Assembly (NCBI RefSeq): GCF_003369915.1
Contig: NC_046676.1
Span: 16,722,001-16,786,000, forward strand
Direction of reading: 5' to 3'
DNA: 64,000 nucleotides
Source: Drosophila miranda
Lineage: Eukaryota; Arthropoda; Insecta; Diptera; Drosophilidae
Shown here: piece by piece, positions 12,404 through 24,400 of the stretch
How the letters are laid out: each line of letters begins with the position of its first letter
Position numbering within the stretch: position 1 is the stretch's first letter
Made by a program: the position numbers and the translations under genes
The notes under the pieces: model-generated
Told to the model about the DNA's origin: nothing
Database searches by the model: none
The model's input: the letters and a program-made list of their open reading frames with translations, nothing else

Positions 12404-13780
12404 CTACGCCACTGAATCTTCAATACCAAATGTCCGACGCACTGCTACTGAGTTCTTTATGTTGTAGATTGCACACCGAGGAGGCTTCTCCCCACCGAAT
12501 GCCAGCGTGTAGGGATCTTCCGGGCACTGACGCATGCACTGCAGACGACCCATGTTGAACTCGTGCTCGTAGACGTGCTTCGCCTCGGTGCCGTTGAAGT
12601 TCCAGACTTTCAGAGTGCCCTCAGTGGAGATGGAGGTAAGCAGATTGGGCATTTGGCTGTTGAAGCACACTCCGGAGATTTCCTCGCTATGGGCTTTCAC
12701 GGACCACAGGATTTGGTTGGGTGTGCGCTTGTCGGCATAGTGGAGACTACCGTCGTTGGTGCCTATGATGAAGTAGTCGGTTTGAGTCGGGTGCCAGAGA
12801 ACCTTCTCCACCTCGCCGTCCACTTTCCATTGGATGCTGGACGAGTTCACGGCCTCAGCGTCGCGGCAATCGAAAAGTCGCACAAAGCCGTCAGAACATC
12901 CGGTTAGAATGCTCTGAGCCTCTGTGGGGTGGAACTCCAGCGACTGGACTTTCTCCTCAAAAGCGGTGATGGTAGTGTGCGGTTGTCCCTCATCCATGTC
13001 CCAGAGAATCAACGTCCGATCGACTGAGCCACTGGCCAGGATGTGCTCGAAGTTACGGTTCCACGAGAGATCCAGAACGGCATCTTTGTGGCCATACTGC
13101 TCCTTCTGGTGTTTGCGACTGCCCTTGGAGCCCAGCTTGAAAGTGGGCTCAATGGAGTCCTGAATATCCAAGTCCCACACCGTTATGATCGGGTCCATGC
13201 ATCCAATGGCGCACATGTTGCCGGCCTTGTCGCTGCCCGCATCGTGGTTCATCCACTCGATGCAGAGTGGAAAGCTCGGCAACAGGAAGTCGTGGTGGGT
13301 GTAGAGAGCCTCCTCCTCCTGATTGAACACCCACACCTCCATGGAGGCGGCGTCGTCCTGGACATGACCCACGAGAATCAAGTTGTCACTGGGCTTGATA
13401 ACCTCGTCGTCAGCTTCAGAGTCTTCGTCTTCATCGGGCACCTGCTCACCGGCATCTACTATGTTGGCCAAACTTGTGACCGTCGCGTTCTCTTCGTTGT
13501 CATACGCATTGAAGTCAAACTCGTCCTGGGGATTGCGATTTTCGCTGTTGGCATCGTCATTGTCATCGTCCACGTCCATGCCGGCGCCAGCATCTGCAGT
13601 CTCATCCCCTTCATCATCACTGTCCTCTTCCAGCTCCTGCTGCGTGGCGCCGATGATTCTGGCCAACTCGCCTTGGGTCAGCACAATCTTATCGGGTCGA
13701 TCCTTGGCAACGCCGCGAGGCACAAAGCACAATGCGGGCACAAAGTCAATGCTTGCCTCGGGTGGTCCTTCCTCAGCCAT
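12404..13780 (-). CDS. nclb: Periodic tryptophan protein 1 (PWP1) homologue
   Basis: Intronless 458-residue WD40 protein. The N-terminus (SIDFVPALCFVPRGVAKDRPDK) and the following long acidic, Asn/Asp-rich segment (residues about 45-115) are typical of PWP1, a nucleolar and chromatin-linked factor for rRNA transcription. WD40 blades follow, for example GHKDAVLDLSWNRNFEHILA and SGSVDRTLILWD, then FHPTEAQSILTGCSDGFVRLFD and NLLTSISTEGTLKVWN, to the C-terminus. The ATG at 13780 (MAEEGPPE) is preferred over the upstream in-frame extension because it matches the family N-terminus. In D. melanogaster this is, from memory, no child left behind (CG6751). Convergent with Taf5. Confidence 0.92.
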   Translation of the reverse strand: MAEEGPPEASIDFVPALCFVPRGVAKDRPDKIVLTQGELARIIGATQQELEEDSDDEGDETADAGAGMDVDDDNDDANSENRNPQDEFDFNAYDNEENATVTSLANIVDAGEQVPDEDEDSEADDEVIKPSDNLILVGHVQDDAASMEVWVFNQEEEALYTHHDFLLPSFPLCIEWMNHDAGSDKAGNMCAIGCMDPIITVWDLDIQDSIEPTFKLGSKGSRKHQKEQYGHKDAVLDLSWNRNFEHILASGSVDRTLILWDMDEGQPHTTITAFEEKVQSLEFHPTEAQSILTGCSDGFVRLFDCRDAEAVNSSSIQWKVDGEVEKVLWHPTQTDYFIIGTNDGSLHYADKRTPNQILWSVKAHSEEISGVCFNSQMPNLLTSISTEGTLKVWNFNGTEAKHVYEHEFNMGRLQCMRQCPEDPYTLAFGGEKPPRCAIYNIKNSVAVRRTFGIEDSVA

Positions 13781-14785
13781 TTTAATTGAAAATTGAAATT
13801 GTTTGAAACAGAAATCCAAGCCAAACGAACAACACGTGCAGATCAGTTCGATAATTAACTTAGCGCACTTAAGCCCCCTCTATTTAAACAGTGAATGGCG
13901 GTAAATATTGCTGATTGTAAATTCTTCTTGTAGATCAATGCCATCTTCCTCTGTGCTTAAAAAAAAGCGATTTGTATCACCTGAACTGCGCTTAAACTAA
14001 AATGATTTAATTTTCATTATTTTCGGTGGAATATTAAAATACCCCCTTGGTCCACAATGGGTTAATCGTTCTCCATGGACACCATTGGAAACCATATTGC
14101 TCTATTTTGATATTCGATTTGATATTACTAGCTAGCTAGGACTTTCATACCTGAACACATAATTTAATCCGACTGTTTGAAAATCCCTCCTCTTTACTTA
14201 CAACAAAATTACCATGATAGTGTACATACAAATAAATTACACAGCCTTATGAAATTAGACTTTGCTAACTGGCTGACTGGAAGAACAGAGACAACCTTTG
14301 GCGGCTATGGATTTTTTTTAAAATAACAATAGATACATTTCTTTGAAGTCAGACAATTAGACATATCTTTATCGACTATTGCTGCTGACAAAGAATATAT
14401 GCATATACTTTATCGGGTCGGAAACGTTTCCTTCTGGGTGTTACTTCCATTCCCTCCTCAAATCGAATATACCGACTACAACTGTATACACGTATACCCT
14501 ATGCAAATCCCATAAAATAGGACCGCTATCCATTGGACGGCTTTGAATTCTGTTGTTGCTATAGCAACAAATGGTACTTGTAGTTACAAAGTTTATGGTT
14601 ACAAAATAAATATCTTTATCTTTCCTAACCTAATGCAAAAATGCACTCAAAGATTTAGATAAACTGCTAGTATAAAATATGTGTATGGTATTGTTTATTG
14701 TTCACTGAAATTCTTTATCTTTAGCAGTACTTGGCGCGAGATCAGCCTCTCAGTGACTTTTGTACGAACGTGGCATTTAGTCGCA
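13781..14785. other. Spacer between nclb and the HIU hydrolase gene
   Basis: About 1 kb without a coding region. It holds the nclb leader (13781-13900, with CACGTG at about 13833), a degenerate dispersed repeat at 14349-14453, and the promoter side of the hydrolase. An AATATTAAAATACCC stretch near 14030 faintly recalls the repeat arrays at 9 and 47 kb. Confidence 0.4.
14349..14453 (-). repeat. Degenerate dispersed repeat, copy 1
   Basis: Read on the minus strand it contains GTAACACCCAGAAGGAAACG, TTTCCGACCCGATAAAGTAT, TATTCTTTGTCAGCAGCAAT, AGTCGATAAAGATATGTCT. The same ordered blocks occur on the plus strand at 25598-25695. This resembles a short non-coding repeat that is common in Drosophila genomes (core GCCGAGTCGATCTAGCCATG). 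I cannot assign it to a named family with certainty. Confidence 0.55.
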
Positions 14786-15127
14786 ATGGACGCACGTAAA
14801 TTTTCCACCCACGTACTTGATACTTCGGTAGGAAAGGCTGCCGCAAGTGTTAGGGTAACAATTTCTGTCCTGGATGAGATTCAAGAGTGGAGATCCCTCC
14901 GAGCAGCCCAAACCAATGCGGACGGTCGTTGTCAACTTTTGGAGGCCGGGGAGTTTCCCAGCGGAGTCTACAAGCTAACGTTTCATGTGGGATCCTACTT
15001 CGCAGAGCGCAATGTAAAAACCCTGTATCCAGCTATAGATATCATTGTGGAGTGTAGTGAAAATCAAAACTATCACATTCCTTTGCTTCTTAATCCCTAT
15101 GGATACTCCACATATCGGGGTACATAG
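14786..15127 (+). CDS. 5-hydroxyisourate hydrolase (transthyretin-like protein)
   Basis: Small single-exon enzyme of 113 residues that hydrolyses 5-hydroxyisourate, the product of urate oxidase, in the peroxisomal or cytosolic uric acid pathway. The start MDARKFSTHVLDTSVGKAA carries the first catalytic His. The central Arg (SVRVTISV), the NADGRC turn and the C-terminal NYHIPLLLNPYGYSTYRGT with the second His are all visible. The terminal tetrapeptide is YRGT where most relatives have YRGS. The ORF is open to 14681, but the internal ATG at 14786 fits the family start and gives the expected length. I believe the D. melanogaster counterpart is CG30016. Confidence 0.92.
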   Translation: MDARKFSTHVLDTSVGKAAASVRVTISVLDEIQEWRSLRAAQTNADGRCQLLEAGEFPSGVYKLTFHVGSYFAERNVKTLYPAIDIIVECSENQNYHIPLLLNPYGYSTYRGT

Positions 15128-15473
15128 ATGTGGCGGCCAGTGTATAGTATCAATACAAAAATCATTGTGAATTATTATTAAAATAAACCAGATAAATGGA
15201 AATTTAAATAATGTGGCTCTAAATAAAATGAATGTTTATTTCAATCGCTCTGGGATCCAGAACATTATGTTAGACAATCTTTTTCATGGGGCAAATAAAT
15301 CATTGAACATTGGACCATTCCATTTTTAACTTTTTAAGTCTTGATCTTTTCTTTAATAATAATAATCTCGTTAATAAATTACAAAATTGAATCCGTTGAT
15401 TCGATTTTTGAAATACTTAAACGCTTTAGTTCATTTTGTCTCTACTCATAATAGCGTTGTAGCTATTTCGAAA
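15128..15473. other. 3' flank of the HIU hydrolase gene and AT-rich spacer
   Basis: No coding signal. AATAAA sequences at about 15183 and 15222 suit polyadenylation of the hydrolase. The remainder is AT-rich up to the motif 1 promoter at 15474. Confidence 0.4.
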
Positions 15474-15533
15474 CGGTCACACTGTCTCTAAATAAAAATA
15501 AAAATGAATTGGTTTGGCTCTGTGGTCACACTT
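15474..15533 (+). promoter_or_regulatory. Motif 1 promoter of the CRACD-like gene
   Basis: CGGTCACACTG at 15474-15484 is a perfect match to fly core-promoter motif 1 (YGGTCACACTR, bound by M1BP). TGGTCACACTT at 15523-15533 is a near match. No long plus-strand ORF follows, only a leader with a donor at 16375, so this is the likely upstream promoter of the large gene to the right. Confidence 0.6.
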
Positions 15534-15559
15534 CTGTTGTATCTTTCGGATCGCGCTCC

Positions 15560-16374
15560 GCTGTCGGTTTTTGAAACAGCGATTGACTTTTGTGAGTGCC
15601 GGTAGTTTTTGAAAACCAAATATCCACTTAGTTTACATTATAAAATATACTATAATATATAATAGTAGTGACAAGTGCGGTATCTAGTTCACGAGCATCC
15701 TTTTGTTCATCTGCGTATCGGCTCTGCCTGCCCCCCACACAGAGGCGCAACAGTTTGTTCTCGCAGGGCGCAGAGCGAGTGAAGAATATATATGGAAATG
15801 ATATCCGTGTGTTATTGAAGATTGAAGAGTTAAACAAGAAGCTGAGTTTGTTATTGGAAAGTACATACAAGCACAGTCACGCTAACACGGATAGATAGAT
15901 ACGCTATACGCTATACCTACACGCGCCCCACAGCCAAGTGAACAAATCCCCAACAAATCTTAAACCAGTTTCAAGATACATATTCTTGGTGTCAGTGTGT
16001 GCATGTTGATTTTTTCTGGCATTGTTTTCGTTTGGTGTTTTGTGGCTCTGCATCTTTTTTGTGTACCTTTTCGCCTGTTTCTGTTGTTCGGTTTCCCCCT
16101 AATCGCGTTTCAATTTTCTGGCTGCCCCTGCCCCCACCGCCGCCCCTGCCACAGTCGCTGCTGTTGGCTCTCGTCCAGGTCGGGGTCCAGCAAGAGCAAC
16201 AAGTACCCGGGGGCTCTCAACTCGCGTCTCGCGTCCCGAACATACGAAAAGACAAGCCAACAGCAACAGCTCAGCCTCTAACGTACTGTGCCCCCCCCAA
16301 TCGGTCCAATTTGAATGCGGTCCAATTCAAAGCAGCTCGAGAACCGGAGTATCTCGCACGAACATTTCTGAAAG
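15560..16374 (+). other. Non-coding leader exon of the CRACD-like gene (start approximate)
   Basis: The region downstream of the motif 1 pair has Drosophila 5' UTR character and ends at a strong donor (CTGAAAG|GTAAGCC, GT at 16375). Several short upstream ORFs occur. I found no in-frame connection to the coding exons. The start coordinate is a guess from the distance to motif 1. Confidence 0.5.
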
Positions 16375-17530
16375 GTAAGCCATGAACATACCATATATTA
16401 TTTGTATCTTTTGATCTATTTTTATCTTAAGCCTATTGAGGGATTTTTTGTTTTATATTCAAACACGAATTAATTTATAATTTTAATGCATACAATTTGT
16501 AAAAACTACAGACAGAATATATAAATTAGGTATTTGGTAAAGTATTGTGTAGTTTGCAATAGTATGTTAGAACTTCTTGAACTGTTTAGAGATTATCTCG
16601 TTAGTTCGTTAATTGCCTGAGGGCCCTGCTTACAACATCCAAGACCTACCTACACAACAGATACATACATACCTTATTACCTCACCTTCAGTGGGTCATT
16701 TCACACAATTTCGTTTATCTAATAATTGAAAGGTAAAAAAATTAAAATCCAATCAAAGTGACAAACTGCCAGCGTTCAATTAATTGAATCAAAAAACAAA
16801 AACAATAACAATGAAATGAAAGAAACCAAAAAACCCGAAAAATATGTGTAATTGATAATCGATTCGACGATAAACACTTTCCAGGCCCGCAGCTCTATCC
16901 GACCACCAATCATTAATAACTGTAGTTTAAAAAAAGATGAATATATTGAATGGTACCGTTAGAAGCGACGCTGGAAAAGTGTCAAAAATGCTAGCTTACT
17001 CGTAAATGGATATAATTTGCATTGACGCAACACAAAAACCCAATATCCAACGATCGTTAAAAGCTGGCGGCAGATTAGAGAGCGACTAACCGCTCGGGCG
17101 GGCAAAACTGAAGAAAAAAAGGCCGCAGAAGCAGCAGAGCCCCAAGAAGAAACTGAGGAACAGAAAAACCTTTTAGTCATCGAAGCTGGGGGCAGCTCAG
17201 TCGTCTCTGCCTGAGCATGGGTATACCCTTGCGGAGGAGGATAGGGTGCCTTTATTTTTGCCAGAGTTTTGCAACGCAGGGAAGGTACAATCATTTCGAA
17301 TGCCTTTAATGCAGATCCATTAGAGCTAGAAGACCGATCAGTTGAAAGGAGTTATTATTATCTAAAAATGTAATCTATGCAGAACCACTATAAGTATGTA
17401 TCATCCAGGGCGAGGGCGAGGGCATCTGAGGCTTCGGCTCGAGAAGCTTGCTGCCCTCCCCTTCTGGTTGGTTGGTGCTCTGCTCGGCTCAGCTGACGTC
17501 GCAAAATGGCAAGAAGCCTCTCTGCCGTCC

Positions 17531-17580
17531 ACTCTCGCTCTCTCTCTCTCTCTCTCGCTCTCCCTCTCTCTCCCTCTCTG
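17531..17580. repeat. CT/CTCC microsatellite
   Basis: Interrupted CTCTCT tract of about 50 bp on the plus strand (GA on the minus strand). Such GAGA runs can bind GAF/Trl in flies, but here it is simply a low-complexity intronic tract. Confidence 0.8.
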
Positions 17581-18141
17581 TCTAGCTGAAATGGCAAGAG
17601 CAAACAGGAAATGAACCCGCATGCACTTTTTTAAGTACCTTTCGTTCGAATTCGCTGGCCGATTGCATCGGGTATGGGCGGGAGCTGTAGCTGGAGCCCG
17701 GCCTGAGCTTGGTCTTGGGCTCAAGTATATTTTGTCGTCTTGTGTTTCTTGGTTTGTTTTTATAAATACCCTGTTCCGTGTAGGGTTCCACTGTGGTATA
17801 CTCAATGTTTACTCGCAATCGAATGGTCTTTTCAGAGTGGAGTTCCGTAAGCCTGAACCGGGGGGAAATTTGATATTGTCCTCGTTGCAATGGATATTCA
17901 ATAGTCTTACATAAATAGTCGAAACCTTTCAGCTAAAATCTATAGGGTATGTTCCCCATGATGGGTATCACCTAGTCGAAAGCATATATGTTGTTGTTTT
18001 TTTGTTGTTAATTTTGCAAGCATTTTCAGACCATTTCATTCCACTTGGGCGTAGGTAGGCCCAATGTTTGTGCACAAGTATGTGTGAGCCAGTATGTGAC
18101 AAACCAACCTGTTCGTGGCCAAGGGAATGACTCAGCTGAGA

Positions 18142-18153
18142 GGGGGGGGGGGG
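18142..18153. repeat. Poly-G homopolymer (12 G)
   Basis: Uninterrupted run of 12 G followed by CCC. Its length is likely variable and sequencing-sensitive. Confidence 0.85.
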
Positions 18154-19562
18154 CCCGATTCCCGATGAACGATATGCTGCATGCAAGACAAGACTCAAGT
18201 GTTTGCTGAGGACAGCCATGTGTCTGTCTTCCCTTTTGACCTGCCCTCCAGCGTTTATCCATCGACGGTTTTGATTATTTTTATGCCCTTAGTAATGTCT
18301 CATATTACCCGGAGAATGGAGAATGAAGCTGTCTCTCCACTTGCCTCTCTCCAGCCTTCCTTCTTTTTCTTTACCCTCCTTGCTGTTTGTTCCTTTCCTG
18401 TGTTTTCCGTCTTCCTATGGGGTCTCTTGAAATGTGTGTTCAATGGGCGATTTCCTTCATGTGAATCTTTAAATGATACAATTTAAATAGTAATTTAGTA
18501 ATAGTAATAGGTATTTACTCTCCATCTGTGTCCTGTGACATTTTTCCTTTTTCACGAAACTGACTTTAGTCCAGTCGTTCCATTCTCTCAATTCCAAACT
18601 GCCCGAAAACTATGAGATAATTCCGATGTAGTAGTGTGTCTTTTTATCTATAAATTCCATTACTATATTTTCAAAGAACATCTGCATACGACCTTGAATT
18701 AATCTGGGCCCTTGGCATAATTATTGTCTATGGCTTTGGTCTAGTAAATCCAGATAGTATTTCGAGTGTGGCTGCCTAGTACTGGTACTAACAGTACAGT
18801 GGTCTGTGGGCAGGGTGGATTGCGGCAGGTGGCGTGACTAATACATTCCGCCATGGCAAAGTGAGTTTTCGAAAATTTGAAACAAATTTCAGTTGGCCTC
18901 TTCTCGTCTCCATGCGCCTAACAATAATGGCCGAGTTGTTGTAGCTGCTAACGAGAGCTGCACAGTCTTTTATTTTGTATGTAGTTTTATTTCTGCATAC
19001 ATGCTCACTTTTATGGTTTCGGCATTTAAAACTATGGCGCAAAATTCAAACACTAAAACGTAATTGAAAAAGCATGAGAGATGCCGCTACAGGTAGTTGC
19101 TTGGATGGTGGGGAGGGGAGGCTGGGCTGGGCTGGGCTATGGGTACCGACCACCACCTTAGCCAAAGTCGAAGTCGAAGTCAGTCGCGCACTAAATCCCA
19201 ATGGTAACGCAACCATTAATCACAACACAGGAGGAGGCGGCGGCGGCGGCGGCGGCAAGGGGAGCTTATTTCGCTCATTTGAGCTGAGTTAATAGAGGAA
19301 AAGTGGTAAGCGCCGCAGAAAACACAATTGGCTTGGAAAAAGTTCCTTCCAGAGAAACAAAGTACATACATATGTATATGTATGTATCTCATGGGTCCAT
19401 CTATGAAGTGCAGGATCACACATTCATCCTCACAAGGCTGGGGGTGTGGACTCCTCGGCAATCGCGGCCCTCCCCCATTCGAACCATTATTTTTAAAAGT
19501 AGTGGGGGGGTGTGGGGATAGAGGAATACTTATATTATATAGTCCACAGAACTTCACACATA

Positions 19563-20119
19563 TCATTCGTCATTGTACCGAATCTTGTTTCGTAGATAGC
19601 CGTAGTATTCATAGATGACAAATATCGATATGGCCGTCACACCTGCAACAAAACTATCGCTAATATCAAGAGTTGGAGACCCAATGATCGCTTACATAGC
19701 ATTGTCGAAATGAAGAGTATCAATGAAAGCGCACTATCGGTCGCCATGTAGACCGACGCGGACAGAAATTTCTTTTCCAAATGGAAGATCATGAACAATA
19801 CAAGTTCCAGGCACCGGGAGATAAGGATCGTCAATAGCCAAAGCACCAACGCCAATGGAATGTTCTTGATGGCTCCAATTAGTCCCAGAATCGAGCCAGC
19901 CGTCGTCACAAAATCAGAGATGGCCATTATAAGAGTAACTATGGGGTACTCCGTATCTGTGGGTATTCGAGGGTCTGATCAGTCTGCCGTCGCACTGTGT
20001 GGTCGGGGCCCGAACTGACCCGCCTGAACTAGGTACGAGGCGGTAAATATGGTCCCAATGATCCAGCCGATGGCAATGATTACGCAACTCACTCGCAGGC
20101 ATTTCGCATTCAGAGCCAT
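19563..20119 (-). CDS. Nested gene for a small four-helix membrane protein
   Basis: Three exons, 20119-20020, 19938-19696 and 19642-19563, join in frame (phases 1 and 1) to 140 residues with a TGA stop. Donors are GTCAGT and GTAAGC; acceptors are CCATAG and TTGCAG. The protein has four hydrophobic helices: about residues 10-35 (VIIAIGWIIGTIF), 40-60, 65-85 (ALVLWLLTILISRCLELVLF) and 95-125, with a short polar C-terminus rich in Tyr, Lys and Arg. It is antisense within the first intron of the CRACD-like gene. It resembles the many small insect four-pass proteins of unknown function. I do not recognise the family and give it no function. The consistent splice phases and hydrophobic pattern across all three exons are the case for it being real. 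Confidence 0.7.
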
Positions 20120-21375
20120 TTTCCAAAAGGAAAACTCACAAACATCTTTAAGACAGGCAACGCTGTGATATAGCGATTTGAATATACATTTAATGACAAA
20201 TTCAGACCCTTTAGACCGTAGGACGCTTTAAGTAGGTATTCCATAGGTAGGGGTACCACCTCAGAAGTGTTCATTGTATCGAACCGTTTTGGCCAGCTCA
20301 TTAGCCATTCGCGGCGCAAGCCACGTAACAGTAACAAGGCATAAAAGGCTAAGCAAAAATACATAAATACATATCAAGTATTCCATATTCACACCACTCA
20401 CGATGGTCTATCAGGTTGCATGCACGCGATTCAAATCAATTGCCACAATGACACACATACAAATTGTTATGCTGCCAACAAGCTATATACTATAGACGGT
20501 AGGTACGTACATATGTATGGGTGTATCTGAGAATCGTCTAGTGCCTAAACCAGAACAATGACGAGCCTGTAAAGACCTTCACGGTGGCAAACAGAAACAG
20601 AAACCTAGCCAAGAAAACAGATGACGAGACGTCTGTGCAATAACAATACGAAAGGGAGGCCCCCGGCACCGAAGTTTTGCATACCCTAGAACCTAGAATT
20701 TATCAATGTCTGCCAGACTTGTTTTTAGAAGGGAAAAAAAGGGAAAGAAATAGAATAGATGGGTCTCTGCCTCTGCCTATGGAAGAAGTCTTAAAGCCCT
20801 TTGCAAGGGTATAACAATAGCAATAACACTCTACACACATTAACGTCATTCAGTGGGGGAGGTGGGGGGAGAACGGGGAGCACGTGCTTTGCATGTCCAA
20901 TTACAAAATATGTAGCAAGAACCTGCTCGCAAAGACATAACTTACAAATTTCCATCGGAATCAACAGGTTCCCTCGAGTGATGATTGCAGGGTGGGGCGG
21001 GGGGGAGTTCGTGGGAGTGGAAGTGGGAGAGTGTTTCTCTTTTAACCGTTCTTTCTTCTGAATAATTACAAGGTTTCGAACTCGGATTCGGACGAATAAA
21101 ATCAAATATTCAATCGACACAATGGCCCACATTTGACCTCTATTTTTGCCTCTTTGCTTTGTTGTGTTTCGGCTGCTTTACGTCTATTTGGGTTAATGTT
21201 GAAAAATTGTCGTCTTCTCATTCACTCTCCCTCTCTCCACTCCACTCCACTCCACTCTCCTCTCTCCAACTTTCATTGGGGCAAAGAAATGAAGAAAAGC
21301 GAAAAACCTTCTACTGGCCGCTCTAATCTTTTGCACTCCCAACTCTGGCGAACTTCTTCGCCAAGATCATGTCCG

Positions 21376-21422
21376 GCACCGGCACCGGCACCGGCACCGG
21401 CTCCGGCTCTGGCTCTGGGTCC
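21376..21422. repeat. GGCACC/GGCTCT hexamer minisatellite
   Basis: Tandem hexamers in which CCGGCA units shift to CCGGCT and then CTGGCT. Related GGCTCC hexamers occur at 63798-63830. Intronic, with no coding meaning seen. Confidence 0.75.
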
Positions 21423-24400
21423 GGGAGGAGTGACAGATGGAGGCCCAGTGTTTGCCATTTCACTTTTTATACTCCGCAGAAGGTTAAAACGATTAGCCAT
21501 TAATGTTGGCCAATCTTTTTGATGCTTTTCTTTTATAATTTGTGCGAGTATCATCTGTTTTTTGTTTGCCTTCTTTTCCATTTGGGACAAAGTCATTATG
21601 TTCAGTCGGAAAGATATCAGATGGGTGTATATCCAGTACTATGTGAACACTGGAGCGCCAAACGGATGCACAGAAGGAAGTTGGAGACGATCCATCCTCA
21701 GGATGGAAATTTCCCTGAAATTTCTTGCCATACTAAACACTTTCGAATTCTCTGTTTGAGACCACAACTAATGACCTCTTAGCTCTTTAATAAATTATAA
21801 TAGATAAAAGATTAATTGGATTCCAAGATTCCCCCAAAACAAAACCAAACTCTTAGGGGCTTTCTTCATAAAAGATTCATTCACTTTCCCTTTTTCGAGC
21901 TTATCAGCTACGAACGTGCAGGAAACGGTCAAGTGGAGGGACGACCTTTGAATGGTGTGGCAAGAATTCATTGACCCACAGCCGATAAGACCTCGTGAAT
22001 ATTCCCCTCGGTCATTTATCGCGAACGGACAGCATCCGGACGGGACCACACCCTTTGATAGAACAATACATTCAAGAGTGAAATGAGATGCCATCGTCAT
22101 TGAACGACAGGGAGAGAGGGAGAATCATATCAGAAGTCATTTCATCGGATTTCACGCTCCGGCGGCTCTGATTAGACGCGTCTGATTTGGCCTGGCTTGT
22201 ACGGTTGCTCGATCCGATCATTGCCACAATTAAATCCAATGAAATTTAATTTCGCAATTGAATTTCATTTTCAGCATGCTTGCAAATTGCTCAAGCGTTC
22301 GGGCTCAGGAATTCGCTGTGTTTTCAGTCCGTTTCCCCCTCTGTTCCCCTTTGTGTTCCCCCTTGTTGCGGCTTCTGTTTTCTGATTTTTCACTAGCTTT
22401 TCATTGATTGGGATTGGCTTTTCCATGCGTATGCAAAAATGCCTGCCCATCGACGAAAAGTTGCCAGAAACAGATTGGATTTCAAATCCAAACGAATCAA
22501 TCAATAGTTTTAGATCATTTTTTAGCTGGGATTACGGGAGGATACATTTGATGACTGACCCACCGCAATGGCAAATGAATTGACAATGTTCCGAGCCGCC
22601 GTCGAGGTCAGTGCACTCTGGCATTGATTTCATAACAGGTTCCTGCGGCAGGAACCCTTCGGGAGCCGACAAATTTGTGGATTCGCTTCGGGCTTCCGCT
22701 ACTCTGGCTCATGCCCCATTGACTTTGGACTGGCTCTGGCCCGATCGACCGTGAGCTGGCTCAGACTCGTTTCATTGTCGATTGGGCAGGCCTTGCGATA
22801 TTCTATTTGATGGCTCATCGGTTATTCGGTCCCGGCTGTGGATCGTGGCCCCAGGCCCCAGGCCCCGACGAGCACCGATGATGCTCCAGCGATGTTCCTT
22901 TGTTTATGAGTATGTGCGGTCCAGGTGAATGACTAACGGCCATCAAAACTATGACTAACTGGTCTTAGCGAGTGGGTTGCCTCCAGAGTTCAGCTCTGCC
23001 TACTTTCCAGTGCCTGGATCAAGGATAAACCATCGATAAGCTCTTGAGTACTCAACAAACGGCTCTCGAATGGGATCGTTCCAGCCCCAATGCTTAATGG
23101 CTTAATGCTTAAGGCTTTTGTGAGCGGTTCGAGTCTGGCTCTCATGTTGTGGTCGTGTGATTTTCCACAGTTTTTCAGTTTTACTTTTCCACCTGGCGAC
23201 GGGACGGACTGTCTTGGCATTGGAGTGTCGCCTTACCCCACACTGAAGTCCCTCACAGTCTCCCCCACAACATGGCGAGTGCGAGTGCGGGTATGTGACA
23301 AATTCTCCATAAATACATTTGGCCGCCGGACGGGAGTTCAGTAACCCAGCGTCTGAACTGACCTACATATCTGGCAATCTGGCAAAAATAGAGTGCGAAA
23401 GTGAGCAGCAGCCGGAAAAAGGAAAAGCACACTTTTCCACACTCAATCGAGGAGCCCCCCATACTAGCTTTGATGCGGAGCCTATTAGCGGGTGCTGACT
23501 GTGACATCTTTATCGAAAATATCTATAGAATGGCTTCCAATGGGTGGGTGTCCTTCCAACAGAGTCGCATGAAATCATCATCTACTTATTCACGACAATT
23601 ATTTTCATAGCATTTTCCTTTCGTTTGGGGCCAAGGGGGGAGTTCGTTTAATGTTTGGAATATTCCCATTTCCGTCGTTCTGCATTCCCTGGCAACGTCC
23701 CCAGTCTGGGATTCGACTCACTTGCGTTCTCGTTTCTAGGTTTTTTTTTTGGCTTAAATTGGGAGAAAACAAAGCAAGCTGAACCGAAATGAAATACGAA
23801 ATTCAATTAAGTTTTATGGATACAGATGGGAGATACAAAACGAATTTGAGTGCATAAAATTAATAACAAGAGCCGCCGAAACCCGTTCAGAATCCAAGTT
23901 CGGATCGAGCTCCGGAGCTCCGAGTCGCGTCTGTTAATTTATTCATGGACTCATCACTCGCCGCATTGTTCGATTTCCGAATACAAACTTTTACTTTCCA
24001 TCATTGTTTTGGAGCCATTGTGAGTGCTCTCGAAGAGATCTTCTCCCCCTGCAATTAATCTTCGGATAGCCCACAGGGCCATCTTCCCTAGGGCCCTACG
24101 GCCCTACGGCCGTATCTGTGGGCAGGTGAAAGTTTTCCGTCCGTTCTAAGCCACTGGGCCTGGGGCCTTTCCGATCCCCATTTGCATAAACATCTCCACC
24201 TGCAGTGGGCAGCTGTTGCTGTTGCACACTCGATGCCTCGAAGTGCGTAGAAATCAGATCAACATTCATTTTCCAGCCCAGCTTTTATTTACCTGCTCAG
24301 CGGTGGATCATCACGATAAGAGTCTTGGTCTGCCCGGTACCGAATGGGTTTTCCATGTCATAACAACAACAACAACAACAATCTACAAGTTTCATTGCTT

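Noticed and set aside
13043-13789. 248-codon plus-strand ORF opposite nclb
   Set aside because: Shadow of the nclb reading frame; the WD40 protein on the minus strand explains the sequence.
20110-20364. 84-codon minus ORF just upstream of the nested membrane-protein gene
   Set aside because: No match in character to the nested gene and overlaps its start; more likely 5' flank.
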